A DNA stretch of 58,359 nt from Candidatus Eiseniibacteriota bacterium (GTDB lineage: Bacteria; Eisenbacteria; RBG-16-71-46; CAIMUX01). The position numbers and the translations under genes were made by a program. Positions within the stretch are counted from its first letter, which is position 1. Each line of letters begins with the position of its first letter. The notes under the pieces were generated by a model. The model worked only from the letters and a program-made list of their open reading frames with translations. It searched no databases and was not told the DNA's origin. The stretch covers positions 1 through 58,359 of the forward strand of contig CAIMUX010000067.1 in NCBI GenBank assembly GCA_903844735.1. The letters run 5' to 3'. Of this stretch, positions 7,454-21,317 are shown in pieces.

Positions 7454-8728
7454 TCAGTCGCTGAGCAGAAACCTCCAGGCGGGCTCGGCGGTGGGAAGAG
7501 TCGTCTCCACGCCCGGGACATATTCGTGATAGATAAGTCGGCCGCTGGCGCCCGGCCAGCGCGTCTTCCCTAAGGCCATCGCACCCTTTTCGCGCTGCAT
7601 CGTTTCCGGTTCGGCCAGGTCCCAACATGTGTTGAAAAACACAGCCCCGTCGCCATCGCACAGATCCACCTCGCCGCCGTTGGCATAGTAGAACAGGTCC
7701 TTGCGGCGGCGGCGGAGGTGCAGGAACACCGTGGTTTCCAGCTTGTGCCCGACGTCCCTTCCCGGATACGCCTTGAAAGCCGCCACCAAGCCGGGGTCAA
7801 TGACGTGCAGTTTCTTTGGGTTGTGCGCCTGCTTCCGAACGGAAGCCTCCTGCTTGGGCAGAAGAAATACGAGCAAGGCGTCCTCAAGGTAGCCGAGATA
7901 CTCGAAGAGCGTGTTCTTAGAAACGGCGAGGCCCCGGGACGTGAAATCCCGGTGCAGCTTGCTGACGTTGAGCAGGCTGGCGGTGTTCCGAAACGCGTGG
8001 CGGAGCAGTTCGCGCATGAGCTTTTCGTTGCGCACCCCGTAACGCTCCACCAGATCGCGGTACAGCATGAGCGAGGCGTACTCCTCCAGGTACAGCGGGC
8101 GCAGCGCCTCGTCCGCCAGCACGATCTCGGGGAAGCCGCCCCATTGCAGGTACGTTTCGAGGGCAGCGCGCAACAGGCTCTCGTTGGCGGCGCTCGACGG
8201 GACGATCGGAATTTCCCGGAAGGCCAGGTATTCGCGAAAACTCAGCGGAAAGACCTCAAACGTGAGGCTGCGCCCCCGGAGCGCGGTGGTGAGGTCGCGA
8301 GAGAGCACGCGGGAAGAAGACCCGGTGACGAAAAGCCCCACATCCTCGGTGTCCTGAAGGCGACGCACCCAGCGCTGCCAGCCCGGCACGTTCTGGACTT
8401 CGTCGAGGAACAGGTAGATGCGTTGCCGCGAGGTCTCGGGAAACAGCTCGCGCAGGCAGCGCAGCACGAGATCAAGGTCGGCCGCCTCGATCGGCTGAAG
8501 GCGGTCATCCTCGAAGTTCAAGTAGACGAGTCGACGGCGGTCCACGCCTCGCTCGGCCAGGCGTCGGATGGCGTCGAAGAACAGAAACGTCTTACCCGAC
8601 CGCCGGACTCCGGTCAGCCCGATGACCTTGCCGGTCTCCGCGGGCAGGACCAGCTCCCTGGGCCGACAAACCGGCAGTGTGCGCCCAACGAACTCTCGGA
8701 GCACATACTTGAGATTGTCGCTTCTCAT
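7454..8728 (-). CDS. AAA family ATPase with DUF4143 C-terminal domain
   Basis: A 424-residue ATP-binding protein of the DUF4143 group. Walker A is GLTGVRRSGKTFLF near residue 40 and Walker B is IYLFLDEVQNV near residue 105. VTGSSSRVLSRDLTTALRGR is the sensor and arginine region typical of the group. The C-terminal half has YLQWGGFPEIVL, KNTLFEYLGYLEDALLVFLL and KLHVIDPGLVAAF, the DUF4143 nuclease-like fold signature. These genes are common in mobile and defence-like islands; their function is poorly known. No good ribosome site precedes ATG 8728. Its neighbours are small toxin-antitoxin-like genes, and a remnant of a second such ATPase follows rpoN. Confidence 0.88.
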   Translation of the reverse strand: MRSDNLKYVLREFVGRTLPVCRPRELVLPAETGKVIGLTGVRRSGKTFLFFDAIRRLAERGVDRRRLVYLNFEDDRLQPIEAADLDLVLRCLRELFPETSRQRIYLFLDEVQNVPGWQRWVRRLQDTEDVGLFVTGSSSRVLSRDLTTALRGRSLTFEVFPLSFREYLAFREIPIVPSSAANESLLRAALETYLQWGGFPEIVLADEALRPLYLEEYASLMLYRDLVERYGVRNEKLMRELLRHAFRNTASLLNVSKLHRDFTSRGLAVSKNTLFEYLGYLEDALLVFLLPKQEASVRKQAHNPKKLHVIDPGLVAAFKAYPGRDVGHKLETTVFLHLRRRRKDLFYYANGGEVDLCDGDGAVFFNTCWDLAEPETMQREKGAMALGKTRWPGASGRLIYHEYVPGVETTLPTAEPAWRFLLSD

Positions 8729-8835
8729 GGGGGAGACTATGAAGTAATCGTCCCTTCATGTAAAGACGAATGTGGATCTATGGGGCGGCACCCTAGCGGA
8801 CAGAGATGTAACCGATTATTTTGCAACGCGTTCCG

Positions 8836-8965
8836 CAGCCCGAGCCGGCGACCGCCTCGGCAAACTTCTCATAGTCGACCGGCTTGGTGATGTAGACGTT
8901 GCACCCCAGCTCGTAGCACCGCGTGATCTTGCGCTCGTCATCGGTGTTGGTGAGGATGGCGACGG
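8836..8965 (-). pseudogene. duplicated fragment of the response-regulator gene
   Basis: This 130-bp stretch is almost identical to 9858..9988, the coding sequence for the C-terminal half of the response regulator at 9801..10265. It covers the part encoding the YITKPVDYEKFAEAVRRLG region. Differences include a one-base loss (GCGACCGCC against GCGAACCGCC) and several substitutions. It has no start and no phosphorylation site, so it is a non-functional partial copy. It occupies most of the 334-bp gap between the ATPase and the MNT-HEPN pair; nothing else coding is visible there. Confidence 0.85.
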
Positions 8966-9062
8966 TCTAATGAATGCCCTAGAGGTGTCGCCCCTGGACG
9001 CGAACGATGAGTTGCGGCTCGGTCCCCGCGCTGGCAAAATAGGCCACGGGAGGCAGGTGCTC

Positions 9063-9407
9063 ATGAAATCCAAAGCGGACAATCGATCGGCGCCGGGCGC
9101 GCCTGCCCTGTCTCGCTCCGGCTTGCGGGTCGGCATCCGGGGAGCCGTTGGCAAGAATCTGGATCTGACCCGGTACCGAGTCTTCCTCTTCGGGTCCGAG
9201 GCTTCCGGCACGGCGGCTCCCGGTTCAGATGTGGATGTTGGAATCTGGGGCCCGGAGCCGATCGCCGGCGCGATCCTGGCCCGGATCCAGGAAGAGCTGG
9301 AGAATCTGCGAACGCTGCGCCTGTTTGACGTGGTGGATTTCGCCCGGACCGACGAGACGTTCCGGTCCGTGGCGCTACGGGGGAGTGAGCCGCTCAATGA
9401 CCCGTGA
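9063..9407 (+). CDS. nucleotidyltransferase (MNT) of an MNT-HEPN pair
   Basis: 114 residues. FLFGSEASGTAAPGSDVDVG is the nucleotidyltransferase motif (GS...G...SDxDxG). The N-terminal 30 residues (APGAPALSRSGL) look disordered. ATG 9063 is preceded by GGGAGG. The stop overlaps the next start by 11 nt, so the two are translationally coupled. In characterised systems of this type the MNT protein is the antitoxin and modifies its HEPN partner. Whether this pair works as a toxin-antitoxin system is inference from family and arrangement. Confidence 0.8.
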   Translation: MKSKADNRSAPGAPALSRSGLRVGIRGAVGKNLDLTRYRVFLFGSEASGTAAPGSDVDVGIWGPEPIAGAILARIQEELENLRTLRLFDVVDFARTDETFRSVALRGSEPLNDP

Positions 9408-9789
9408 CGATATATTGTTGAGCGACTTCGCCAAGGCTGGCGAGCGGCTGGTGGAAGCCCTGTCGCAGCCGGAGACCGACCTCCTGCGGGACGCCTGCAT
9501 CCAGAGATTCGAGTTTTGCTTCGAGCTGGCATGGAAAAGCATTCAGGCCGTCGGTCGCGCCTATGGCCAGGATTGCTCGTCCCCTCGCGTGGCGTTCGGG
9601 ATCGCGCTGCGCAACGGCTGGATTAGCGACGAGATTCCGTGGCTTGACATGCTGACCGCGCGAAACCAGACGTCTCATACCTATCGCGAGACGCTTGCCC
9701 AGAGCGTATACGCGGAGCTGCCCGGGTTTCTGGGGCACCTTCGGGCACTATCCCAAACCCTACGGGAGCGGCTGGACGACACCCGATGA
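9397..9789 (+). CDS. HEPN/HI0074-type nucleotidyltransferase-substrate-binding protein
   Basis: 130 residues, all-helical, of the HI0074 type (RFEFCFELAWKSIQAVGRAYG is characteristic). MLTARNQTSHTYRE carries RNQTSH, an R-x4-H element like the HEPN RNase motif. ATG 9397 overlaps the MNT gene by 11 nt and has GGGGAG upstream. After the stop, at about 9795, the short sequence CGCACTATTCATGA resembles the flank and end of the hairpin repeat. It is the likely toxin or substrate-binding partner of the upstream MNT protein. Confidence 0.82.
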   Translation: MTRDDILLSDFAKAGERLVEALSQPETDLLRDACIQRFEFCFELAWKSIQAVGRAYGQDCSSPRVAFGIALRNGWISDEIPWLDMLTARNQTSHTYRETLAQSVYAELPGFLGHLRALSQTLRERLDDTR

Positions 9790-9800
9790 GCTAGCCCGCA

Positions 9801-10265
9801 CTATTCATGAGCCCCCGGCCTCTTAACCCCCTCCGGCGTCTTCATCACGCAGAACAGCAGCCCGAGCCGGCGAACCGCCTCGGCAAACTTCTCATAGTCG
9901 ACCGGCTTGGTGATGTAGACGTTGCACCCCAGCTCGTAGCACCGGGTGACCTCGCGCTCATCATCGGTTGTGGTGAGGATGGCGACGGGCAGGTGGCGGG
10001 TGTGCTCGTGGGAGCGGATGCGTTCCAGGACCTGGTATCCGTCCAGCACCGGCATTTTCAGATCCAGGAGGAGCAGGAGAGATTTCGACGGTTCGCTGCC
10101 GCCCTTCCGTTCCTGCTCGATGAGGAAGTCAACGACCTTCTGGCCGTTCTCGAACCACAGGATCTCATTCGAGATCCCGGCCCGACGCAGGTTCATCTCG
10201 ATCAGGCGCGCGTGTCCCGGGTCATCCTCGACGACGAGAATGGTGACTAGGTCCATGTCGGGCAT
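9801..10265 (-). CDS. single-domain response regulator (Rcp1-like)
   Basis: A 154-residue stand-alone receiver. TILVVEDDPGHARLIEMNLR gives the acidic pocket, LLLLDLKMPVLDGYQ the phospho-acceptor Asp (about 68), AILTTTD the conserved Thr, and YITKPVDYEKF the Lys. There is no output domain. It is the Rcp1/CheY-like type often encoded beside phytochrome or PAS kinases. ATG 10265 has AAGGAGGG upstream. It ends the 20-kb signalling block, 12 nt after the PocR kinase stop, so it is the obvious shared phosphate acceptor for the five paralogous kinases, which have no receiver of their own. A broken copy is at 8836..8965. Confidence 0.93.
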   Translation of the reverse strand: MPDMDLVTILVVEDDPGHARLIEMNLRRAGISNEILWFENGQKVVDFLIEQERKGGSEPSKSLLLLLDLKMPVLDGYQVLERIRSHEHTRHLPVAILTTTDDEREVTRCYELGCNVYITKPVDYEKFAEAVRRLGLLFCVMKTPEGVKRPGAHE

Positions 10266-10277
10266 GGGTCCCTCCTT

Positions 10278-12131
10278 TTAGGAACGAGTAACCGGAAGAG
10301 CAAAGCTGAATGTGGTGCCGACGCCGGGCTCGGAATCGAACCAGATGCGTCCTCCCTGGCGCCGAACCAGCGCCTGGACGTACGCCAGACCCATGCCTTC
10401 GCCCGGCACCTCGGGGGCACCTATCCGTCGGAACGGGGCAAAGACCTTCTCTCGTTCACCCGGGGCGATGCCCCTCCCGTTGTCACGGACTTTCACGAAA
10501 AGCTCTGTCCCGGTCAGCTCCCCGGAAACCTCGATCCGGCCGGGGCGGGCCGGGTCGAGGTAGAGGACCGCGTTGGTCAGGATGTTACTCAGGATCTGCT
10601 CTAAGGATGTGCGGTCGGCGATGACCTCGGGTAGGGGGAGGATGGTGACCATAGCGCCGCTAGCCTCGACTTGCCGACCCAGGGATGCCAGGACCTCGGA
10701 TACCAAGGATCCGAGGTCCACGCGCTCCAGAATCGCTTCGTGGCGCCCCAGACGGGACAGCCGGAGCAGCGCGTTGATCAGGTTGTCCATCCGGATCACC
10801 GAGGAGTCGATGAAGCCGAGCGCCTCCGGGATGTCCTGACGGAGGATCCGATCCGCGCCGGCCCGTTCGTCGTCTGTGAGTTGCTTGATGGCGGGCTGCA
10901 TGAAGCGGTCCAGGTCGGCGAGTGAGCGGCGAAGTTCCGAGGCGTAGCCCCGGAAGTTGACCAAAGGTGCTCGCAGGTCGTGGGACACGACGTAGGCGAA
11001 CTGTCGGACCTCTTCATTGCTCTGGCTCAGAGCTTCGGCGGTGCGCTGCAGAGCCTCTTCGGCTTGTTTGCGGGACGTGATGTCGCGGGTGATATTCAGA
11101 ATGTGCGGCACACCGCTCAGCTCGATGATGGTGGCCGACATCAGGCCGTATATCTCACCATGGCGGGTCAGAAAAGGGGCCCCGTAGTCTCGGACTTCCC
11201 CTTTGGCGAGCAACTCCTCGACCACCTTCCGGCGATCCTCGGGGTCCTTCCAAACATTGATCTCCAAAGATGTCTTTCCGAGAGCCTGCTCCCGGGTATA
11301 GCCGGTAATCTGTTCGAAGCCCTGATTGACAGAGACGAACATGCCGTCCGTCAGCCTGGTAATGGCGATCGAATCCGGACTGGCAAGGAAGGCTTTGCGA
11401 AAGAGGTCCTCGCTCGCGTGCAACTGGCGAAACGCCTCATCACTCTGAGAAAGCGCGCGGGAGAGCTTGATCTTGCTGTAGCTCAGGGATGAAATCATCT
11501 CGGCGAACTTGGCATAAAACGCCATGATCGCATCAACCTTCTCCCTGCTACAGCGATGGACGCGATCGAGCGCAGCGAGGTATTCGGTCTCGTCGAATCC
11601 ATACCGACGGGCCTGGCTGCGAAACAGATCGTAATCGGGGACCTCGTCCTCGTAGAAGTACTGACCGAAGAACACGTTGCCCAAGTGTCTGCCACCCAGG
11701 ACGATAGGCGTCACGACGTCCCACAGGTTGTTCTTGCATCGGTACGCTTTGAAGGTTCCCTTCGCCACACCGTCGGCAAGGGAACAATCGCTTTCTTGGC
11801 AGTTCTTCAGCGTTTCCGGATGCACTCGATGGAACTTCGTGCAGACATCCTGCCAGCCCGTAGCAACCAAGGTGTTGCCCTGCACGTCAAGGATCCCGAT
11901 CCCGATATGCGTGACTGCGTAGAAATCATCCATCATGGCTTGCAGTGCATCAGGATCGATGATGTCGGCCAGGGTCAGTGTGCCGATGTCTCCTTCGGGT
12001 TCTGATGACTCCATGATGGCATCGAGCTTCTTCAGGACGGTGGCATCAGCCTCCCGCAACGCTTGCCCGGTCGGCCCATCAGATGCTTGGCGCAGGGGGG
12101 GGTCCGGGTGCGGTTGGTTCATGTCGGGCAT
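10278..12131 (-). CDS. PocR-PAS sensor histidine kinase
   Basis: 617 residues. Residues about 45-215 are a PocR sensory domain (GIGILDVQGNTLVATGWQDV, then NCQESDCSLADGVAKGTFK, YRCKNNLWDVVTPIVLGG), with cysteines as in the family that binds small hydrocarbons. A PAS domain follows (about 240-360), then HisKA with FAYVVSHDLRAPLVN (His about 384) and HATPase_c with NILTNAVLY, DNGRGIAPGE and GEGMGLAYVQA. No membrane segments are visible, so it is cytoplasmic. ATG 12131 has AAGGAG 6 nt upstream; the frame runs further upstream into the preceding gene but without a ribosome site. The catalytic core is close to those of the four other kinases in the block. Confidence 0.92.
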   Translation of the reverse strand: MPDMNQPHPDPPLRQASDGPTGQALREADATVLKKLDAIMESSEPEGDIGTLTLADIIDPDALQAMMDDFYAVTHIGIGILDVQGNTLVATGWQDVCTKFHRVHPETLKNCQESDCSLADGVAKGTFKAYRCKNNLWDVVTPIVLGGRHLGNVFFGQYFYEDEVPDYDLFRSQARRYGFDETEYLAALDRVHRCSREKVDAIMAFYAKFAEMISSLSYSKIKLSRALSQSDEAFRQLHASEDLFRKAFLASPDSIAITRLTDGMFVSVNQGFEQITGYTREQALGKTSLEINVWKDPEDRRKVVEELLAKGEVRDYGAPFLTRHGEIYGLMSATIIELSGVPHILNITRDITSRKQAEEALQRTAEALSQSNEEVRQFAYVVSHDLRAPLVNFRGYASELRRSLADLDRFMQPAIKQLTDDERAGADRILRQDIPEALGFIDSSVIRMDNLINALLRLSRLGRHEAILERVDLGSLVSEVLASLGRQVEASGAMVTILPLPEVIADRTSLEQILSNILTNAVLYLDPARPGRIEVSGELTGTELFVKVRDNGRGIAPGEREKVFAPFRRIGAPEVPGEGMGLAYVQALVRRQGGRIWFDSEPGVGTTFSFALPVTRS

Positions 12132-12141
12132 TGACTCTCCT

Positions 12142-14727
12142 TCAAGACCGAGTGACCGGAAGAACGAAGCTGAACGTGGTGCCGACGCCGGGTTCGGAAT
12201 CGAACCAGATACGTCCGCCCTGGCGCCGAACCAGCGCTTGGACGTAGGCCAGGCCCATGCCTTCGCCGGGGATCTTCGGAGCGCCTGCTCGTCGAAACGG
12301 AGCGAAGACCTTCTCGCGGTCATCCGCTGCGATGCCCCGTCCGTTGTCGCTGATCTTCATGAAAAGCTCTGCGGTGACCAGCCGCCCGGCGATCTCGATC
12401 CGGCCGGGCCTGGCGGGGTCGAGGTAGAGGACCGCGTTGGTCAGGATGTTGCCCAGGATCTGCTCTAAGGATGTGCGGTCGGCGGTGACCTCGGGCAGGG
12501 GAAGGACGGTGACGGTCGCGCCGCGGGCCTCGATCTGGGTACCCAGAGATGCCAGGATCCCGGACACCAGGGCTTCCAGGTCTAGCCGCTCCAGGATGAG
12601 TTCATGGCGCCCCAGGCGGGACAGCCGGAGCAACGAATTGATCAAGTGATCCATCCGGATCACCGAGGCGTCGATGAACCCCACGGCGTCCGGGACATCC
12701 CGACGGAGAATCAGGTCCGCGCCGGCCCGTTCGGTCTCTCCGAGATGTTGGAGGGCCGGTTGCACGAGGAGGTTCAAGTCGGAAAGCGAGCGACTGAGTT
12801 CTGAGGTGAAACCCCGGACGTTGACCAGGGGCGCCCGCAGATCATGGGACACGATGTAGGCAAACTGCCGGACCTCCTCGTTGGTCTGGTTTAGCGCTTC
12901 AGAGGTCCGCTTCAAGGATTCTTCCACTTGCTTGCGCTCGGTGACGTCCAAGAACACGACAATAGCGGCCTTGATCTCGCCCGTCTGGCTCAGAATCGGG
13001 GCGGCATGGCCCCACACGACCCGGTCCTCGGAATCGGTGCGGCGAATGATGAACTCCCGGCTATACTCCTCGCCACGCGAGAGCGCGCGGGCCAGCGGGA
13101 CCTCCTCGATCGCCAGGGGGGTTCCATCCAGGTCCAGGAGGTTCCAACTCGCGACATACTTGTCGATGTCAATACCGACCACCGCCTCGGACTCCGAGGC
13201 GCCGCGGATCAGCAATCCCGCCCGGTTGACATAGCGCAGGGCCCCGCTCGGCGCATCGGCGATGGCGATGCCTGCCTGGCTGCAGTCCATGGCCGCCCTG
13301 AGGATGGCCTGGGCTTCCTTCAGCGCATCTTCGGTCTGCTTGCGATCATCGACGTCCGTGTTCGTACCGAACCACTTCACGATCCGGCCGGCCGCGTCGC
13401 GCAGGGGCACTGCCCGCGCGTGGAACCAGCGGTACGCGCCGTCCGCGCGCCGGATGCGGAACTCCTGGACGAAGTCCCGGCCCGTCGCGACGGCTTCCTG
13501 CCAGTCATGTTGCGCGCGGGGGCGGTCGACGGGATGCACTTGCTCGGTCCAGTCATAGCCCAATTGACCCCGGGGGGGAAGGCCCGTGTACGCCACCCAC
13601 TGCGGACTCAGGTAGTCACAACGCCCGTCCGGCAGACTGGTCCACACCAGTTGCGGCAGCGATTCGACCAGCGTGCGGGTCCGCCGCGCGTTCGCGCGCG
13701 TGTTGAGCCAGGAGAGTGCCAGGCCGAAGCAGAGCAGGTTGATGATCGTCCCGCCGAGCAAGACGAGCCAGACGCTGCCGTAACCAACCGCCGAGGCCGG
13801 GTCACCGAGCCGCAGGAAGCGCAGAGTCCAGCGATGCCCGGCAGTCTCGATCGGGATCAGCCGAGTAACCTGGCCCGGGGAAGTCAGGGCGTTGCCCCCG
13901 GTGCTGTGACTGTCGTAGAGCAAGGTGGATGCGGATACCACGTCGCCATCGTAGACCTGCAAGGAAATCTCCCGGTCCTTCTGCTTCACATCCCAGCCCC
14001 GCAGGGTACCGTGCATCAGGTCCGACATCCGGTACGGACTGTAGACCCAGCCCTGGATCGCCGCGCGACGTTGTTCGATTGTCTCCCGCGGTAACCCGTG
14101 ACGATACACCGGGACATACATTAAGGCGCCGGCTTGCACCTCCTGGCCGGTCTCTTGCACTAAGACGACCTTCCCGGAGAGCGCCGCGACATTTTCGTCC
14201 CGCGCCCGCTCCATCGCCTCACGGCGCACGGTTTCGGAGAGCATGTCGTAGCCGAAGGCGCGCAGGTTCCGACCCGAGAACGGTTCGAGGTAGACGATGG
14301 CGGAATAGGCCTCCCGTTTGCCCGCGGGCCAAATCTGGTAGTCGGGAAAACCTTCGCGGCGAATCCCCAGGACGTGCTGGGCAAGTTGCTCGCGGGGAAT
14401 CAACCTCGCAAAACCGATGCCCTGTGTGCCTGGCAGTTGCCGATCTACCTGGAGGCCCCGGGTAAAGGCCCGCCATTCGGCGCGTGTGACCGTGTCCGAG
14501 GCATCGAATAGCGCTGCGCTACTGTGCAGGATCTGGGCGTTGGCGGCGAGTCGGTCAGAGATATTGAGCCGGATCTCATTGCAGGCGAAGTCGAACTCGC
14601 GTTGCGCGGCCGCCTCCACTCCTGCCTTAACGTACAGGGAGGCGAGCACGGTGCAGATCAACCCGGCCACCAGCAAGCCCCAGGCGCCCCATCGAGCGTG
14701 CGGCGCCGCGCTCCATCGTCTCCTCAT
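12142..14727 (-). CDS. CHASE-PAS-PAS sensor histidine kinase, membrane-bound
   Basis: 861 residues. TM1 is at about 13-35, a CHASE periplasmic domain follows (FARLIPREQLAQHVLGIRRE, VYLEPFSGRNLRAFGYDM), and TM2 is near 318-340. Then come a PAS domain with PAC ending KWFGTNTDVDDRKQ, a second PAS ending VFLDVTERKQ, HisKA (FAYIVSHDLRAPLVN, His about 628) and HATPase_c (DNGRGIAADDREKVF, GEGMGLAYVQA). ATG 14727 overlaps the upstream stop as ATGA, with no ribosome site of its own, which argues for translational coupling. The last roughly 750 bp are nearly identical to the end of the next kinase gene, evidence of recent duplication or gene conversion. Confidence 0.92.
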   Translation of the reverse strand: MRRRWSAAPHARWGAWGLLVAGLICTVLASLYVKAGVEAAAQREFDFACNEIRLNISDRLAANAQILHSSAALFDASDTVTRAEWRAFTRGLQVDRQLPGTQGIGFARLIPREQLAQHVLGIRREGFPDYQIWPAGKREAYSAIVYLEPFSGRNLRAFGYDMLSETVRREAMERARDENVAALSGKVVLVQETGQEVQAGALMYVPVYRHGLPRETIEQRRAAIQGWVYSPYRMSDLMHGTLRGWDVKQKDREISLQVYDGDVVSASTLLYDSHSTGGNALTSPGQVTRLIPIETAGHRWTLRFLRLGDPASAVGYGSVWLVLLGGTIINLLCFGLALSWLNTRANARRTRTLVESLPQLVWTSLPDGRCDYLSPQWVAYTGLPPRGQLGYDWTEQVHPVDRPRAQHDWQEAVATGRDFVQEFRIRRADGAYRWFHARAVPLRDAAGRIVKWFGTNTDVDDRKQTEDALKEAQAILRAAMDCSQAGIAIADAPSGALRYVNRAGLLIRGASESEAVVGIDIDKYVASWNLLDLDGTPLAIEEVPLARALSRGEEYSREFIIRRTDSEDRVVWGHAAPILSQTGEIKAAIVVFLDVTERKQVEESLKRTSEALNQTNEEVRQFAYIVSHDLRAPLVNVRGFTSELSRSLSDLNLLVQPALQHLGETERAGADLILRRDVPDAVGFIDASVIRMDHLINSLLRLSRLGRHELILERLDLEALVSGILASLGTQIEARGATVTVLPLPEVTADRTSLEQILGNILTNAVLYLDPARPGRIEIAGRLVTAELFMKISDNGRGIAADDREKVFAPFRRAGAPKIPGEGMGLAYVQALVRRQGGRIWFDSEPGVGTTFSFVLPVTRS

Positions 14728-16939
14728 GGGCGCCCGACCGGGAGAACAAAGCTGAAAGTGGTGCCGACTCCGGGTGCGGAATCAAACCAGATACGCCCGC
14801 CCTGCCGCCGAACCAGCGCCTGGACGTAGGCCAGGCCCATGCCTTCGCCGGGGACCCCCGGGGTACCCGCTCGTCGAAATGGAGCGAAGACCTTCTCGCG
14901 ATCCTCCTGGGCGATGCCCCTCCCGTTATCGCTGATCTTCATGAGGAGGTCCGTTCCCGCCAGCCTCCCGGAGACCTCGATCCGGCCGGGGCGGGCCGGG
15001 TCCAGGTAGAGGACCGCATTGGTCAGGATGTTGCCTACGATCTGCTCTAAGGAGGTGCGATCGGCGGTGACCTCGGGCAGGGGAAGGACTGTGACGGTGG
15101 CGCCGCGGGCCTCGATCTGTGTACCCAGGGAACCCAGGATCCCGGACACCAGGGCTTCCAGGTCTAGCCGCTCCAGGATGAGTTCATGGCGCCCCAGGCG
15201 GGACAGCCGGAGCAACGAATTGATCAGGTGGTCCATCCGGATCACCGAGGCGTCGATGAACCCCACGGCGTCTGGGACATCCCGACGGAGAATCAGGTCC
15301 GCGCCCGCTCGCTCGGTCTCTCCGAGATGGTGGAGAGCCGGTTGCACGAGGAGGTTTAAGTCGGCGAGCGAGCGACTGAGTTCCGAGATGAAACCACGGA
15401 CGTTGACCAGGGGCGCCCGCAGGTCGTGGGACACGATGTAGGCGAACTGTCGGACCTCCTCGTTGGTCTGGTTGAGTTGTTCGGCGGTGCGCTTCAGCGT
15501 TTCTTCCGCCTGCTTGCGATCATCGACGTCCGTGTTCGTACCGAACCACTTCACGATCCGGCCGGCCGCGTCGTGCAGGGGCACAGCCCGGGTGTGAAAC
15601 CATCGGTATATCCCGTCCGCCCGTCGGACGCGGAACTCCAGGGTTAGATTCGTGCCCGTCGCGACGGCTTCCTGCCAGGTTTGTTGCGCGCGGGGGCGGT
15701 CGTCCGGATGCAGTTGCTCCGCCCAGCCATAGCCGAGCTGAGCCCGCTCCGGGATGCCGGTGTAAGCAACCCACTGCGGACTCAGATAGTCACAGCGCCC
15801 GTCCGGCAGGGTGGTCCACACAAGCTGCGGCAGCGATTCGACCAGCGTGCGGAATCGTTCCGCGTTCTCCCGCTCGGTGGAAACCTGCTGTTGGAGCAAC
15901 CCGGCCTCACGACGCCGCCAATGCTCGTTCATTCCCAGGGCGGCCGCGGCGAAGACGAGGAGAAGGACCACGCCCGTGACCCGATCCCGCTTGCGCAGGG
16001 GAGCGTCGATCTCCGCGAGGTCCTCCTTGGCCACCAGGAACCAGGGCGTGCCCGATATGCCACGCGCGGAGGCCAGTACCGGCGCGCCGCGGTAGTCCGC
16101 CCCGCTCACGACACCTTCCCGCCCCAGAGCGGCCATGGCGGCCGGAAGGCGCATGGTGGTGTCGAGGGGCAGTCGGAACGCGAGTGGGACGTTTTCCCGA
16201 TGGCGTAATCGGTTCAAGAACACCACCTCGTTGCCCTCCCGCCGGATCAGCAGAGTCTCGGCGGTGCGGCTCTCGGAGGGCCAAGTCTGGACGAGGGGAT
16301 AGAGCGACTGATCAGGGTCGATGTCCAGAAGCACCACCCCGATGGCCGGGGAATTCGAGCCGGGGGCAGTCGTGATGGGAATCCAGAGCTTGAGAGAGAA
16401 TTGGTCCGGGTTCTCAAGCATGGGTTGCAGATCGGTGGTCCGGATTTCTCCGGTGTGCAAGGCGGCCAGGAAGTCCGGGTTGCCCTTGGCGGCGGGAATT
16501 GCGGATCCAGGCCGGCTCGCCGGGGCGTGCAGCCGGGGCATGCCCTGAGCGTCATAAAGGATCATCTCGCGATAGCCGTAGCGCTCGCTCGTGCTCTCCA
16601 GCCAGGTTCGGATGTCCTCGGCCGGATCTGTACCCGGGCGGGCCGAGAGGAACCGGGAGAGGCGGGCCATGACCATCGGGTTTTCGTGGATGACCCCGGC
16701 GTTGGACAGGCGCTCCGCGTACCAGCCCGAAATCTGGCGGGTCTTCAGTTCAGCGACGGAGATCAAAGTGCGCTCTGAGCTCTTGCGGAAGGCATCCGCC
16801 TGTTGCTTCAGGTAGATGGCCCCGATGATCCCGGTGGCCAAGGCCAGGAGAACGATGGCCGTGACCGGGGGTTTCACGAACTCCAAGCGGGTGGAAATCG
16901 GCGGTGGCGCTACCTTCTTCACCGGTGGCCCTGCCTTCT

Positions 16940-16943
<4 letters not shown>
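14724..16943 (-). CDS. membrane-bound PAS sensor histidine kinase with Cache-like sensor
   Basis: About 739 residues. TM1 (VTAIVLLALATGIIGAIYL), an extracytoplasmic region of about 270 residues that looks like a double-Cache domain (GYREMILYDAQGMPRLHAP, ISGTPWFLVAKEDLAEI), and TM2 (VTGVVLLLVFAAAALGM) are followed by one PAS/PAC (FGTNTDVDDRKQ), HisKA (FAYIVSHDLRAPLVN, His about 506) and HATPase_c (DNGRGIAQEDREKVF). I prefer GTG 16943, whose GTGA overlaps the hybrid-kinase stop and which has AAGGAG 8 nt upstream; an in-frame GTG at 16967 would add 8 residues. PAS and core are close to those of the downstream kinase, whereas the outer sensor differs. Confidence 0.88.
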
Positions 16944-21304
<4,361 letters not shown>

Positions 21305-21317
21305 GGTTGCTTCCTCC

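Noticed and set aside
7359-7530. HEPN partner gene for the MNT protein at 7094
   Set aside because: The overlapping frame is short, lacks an RxxxxH motif and runs into the convergent ATPase gene.
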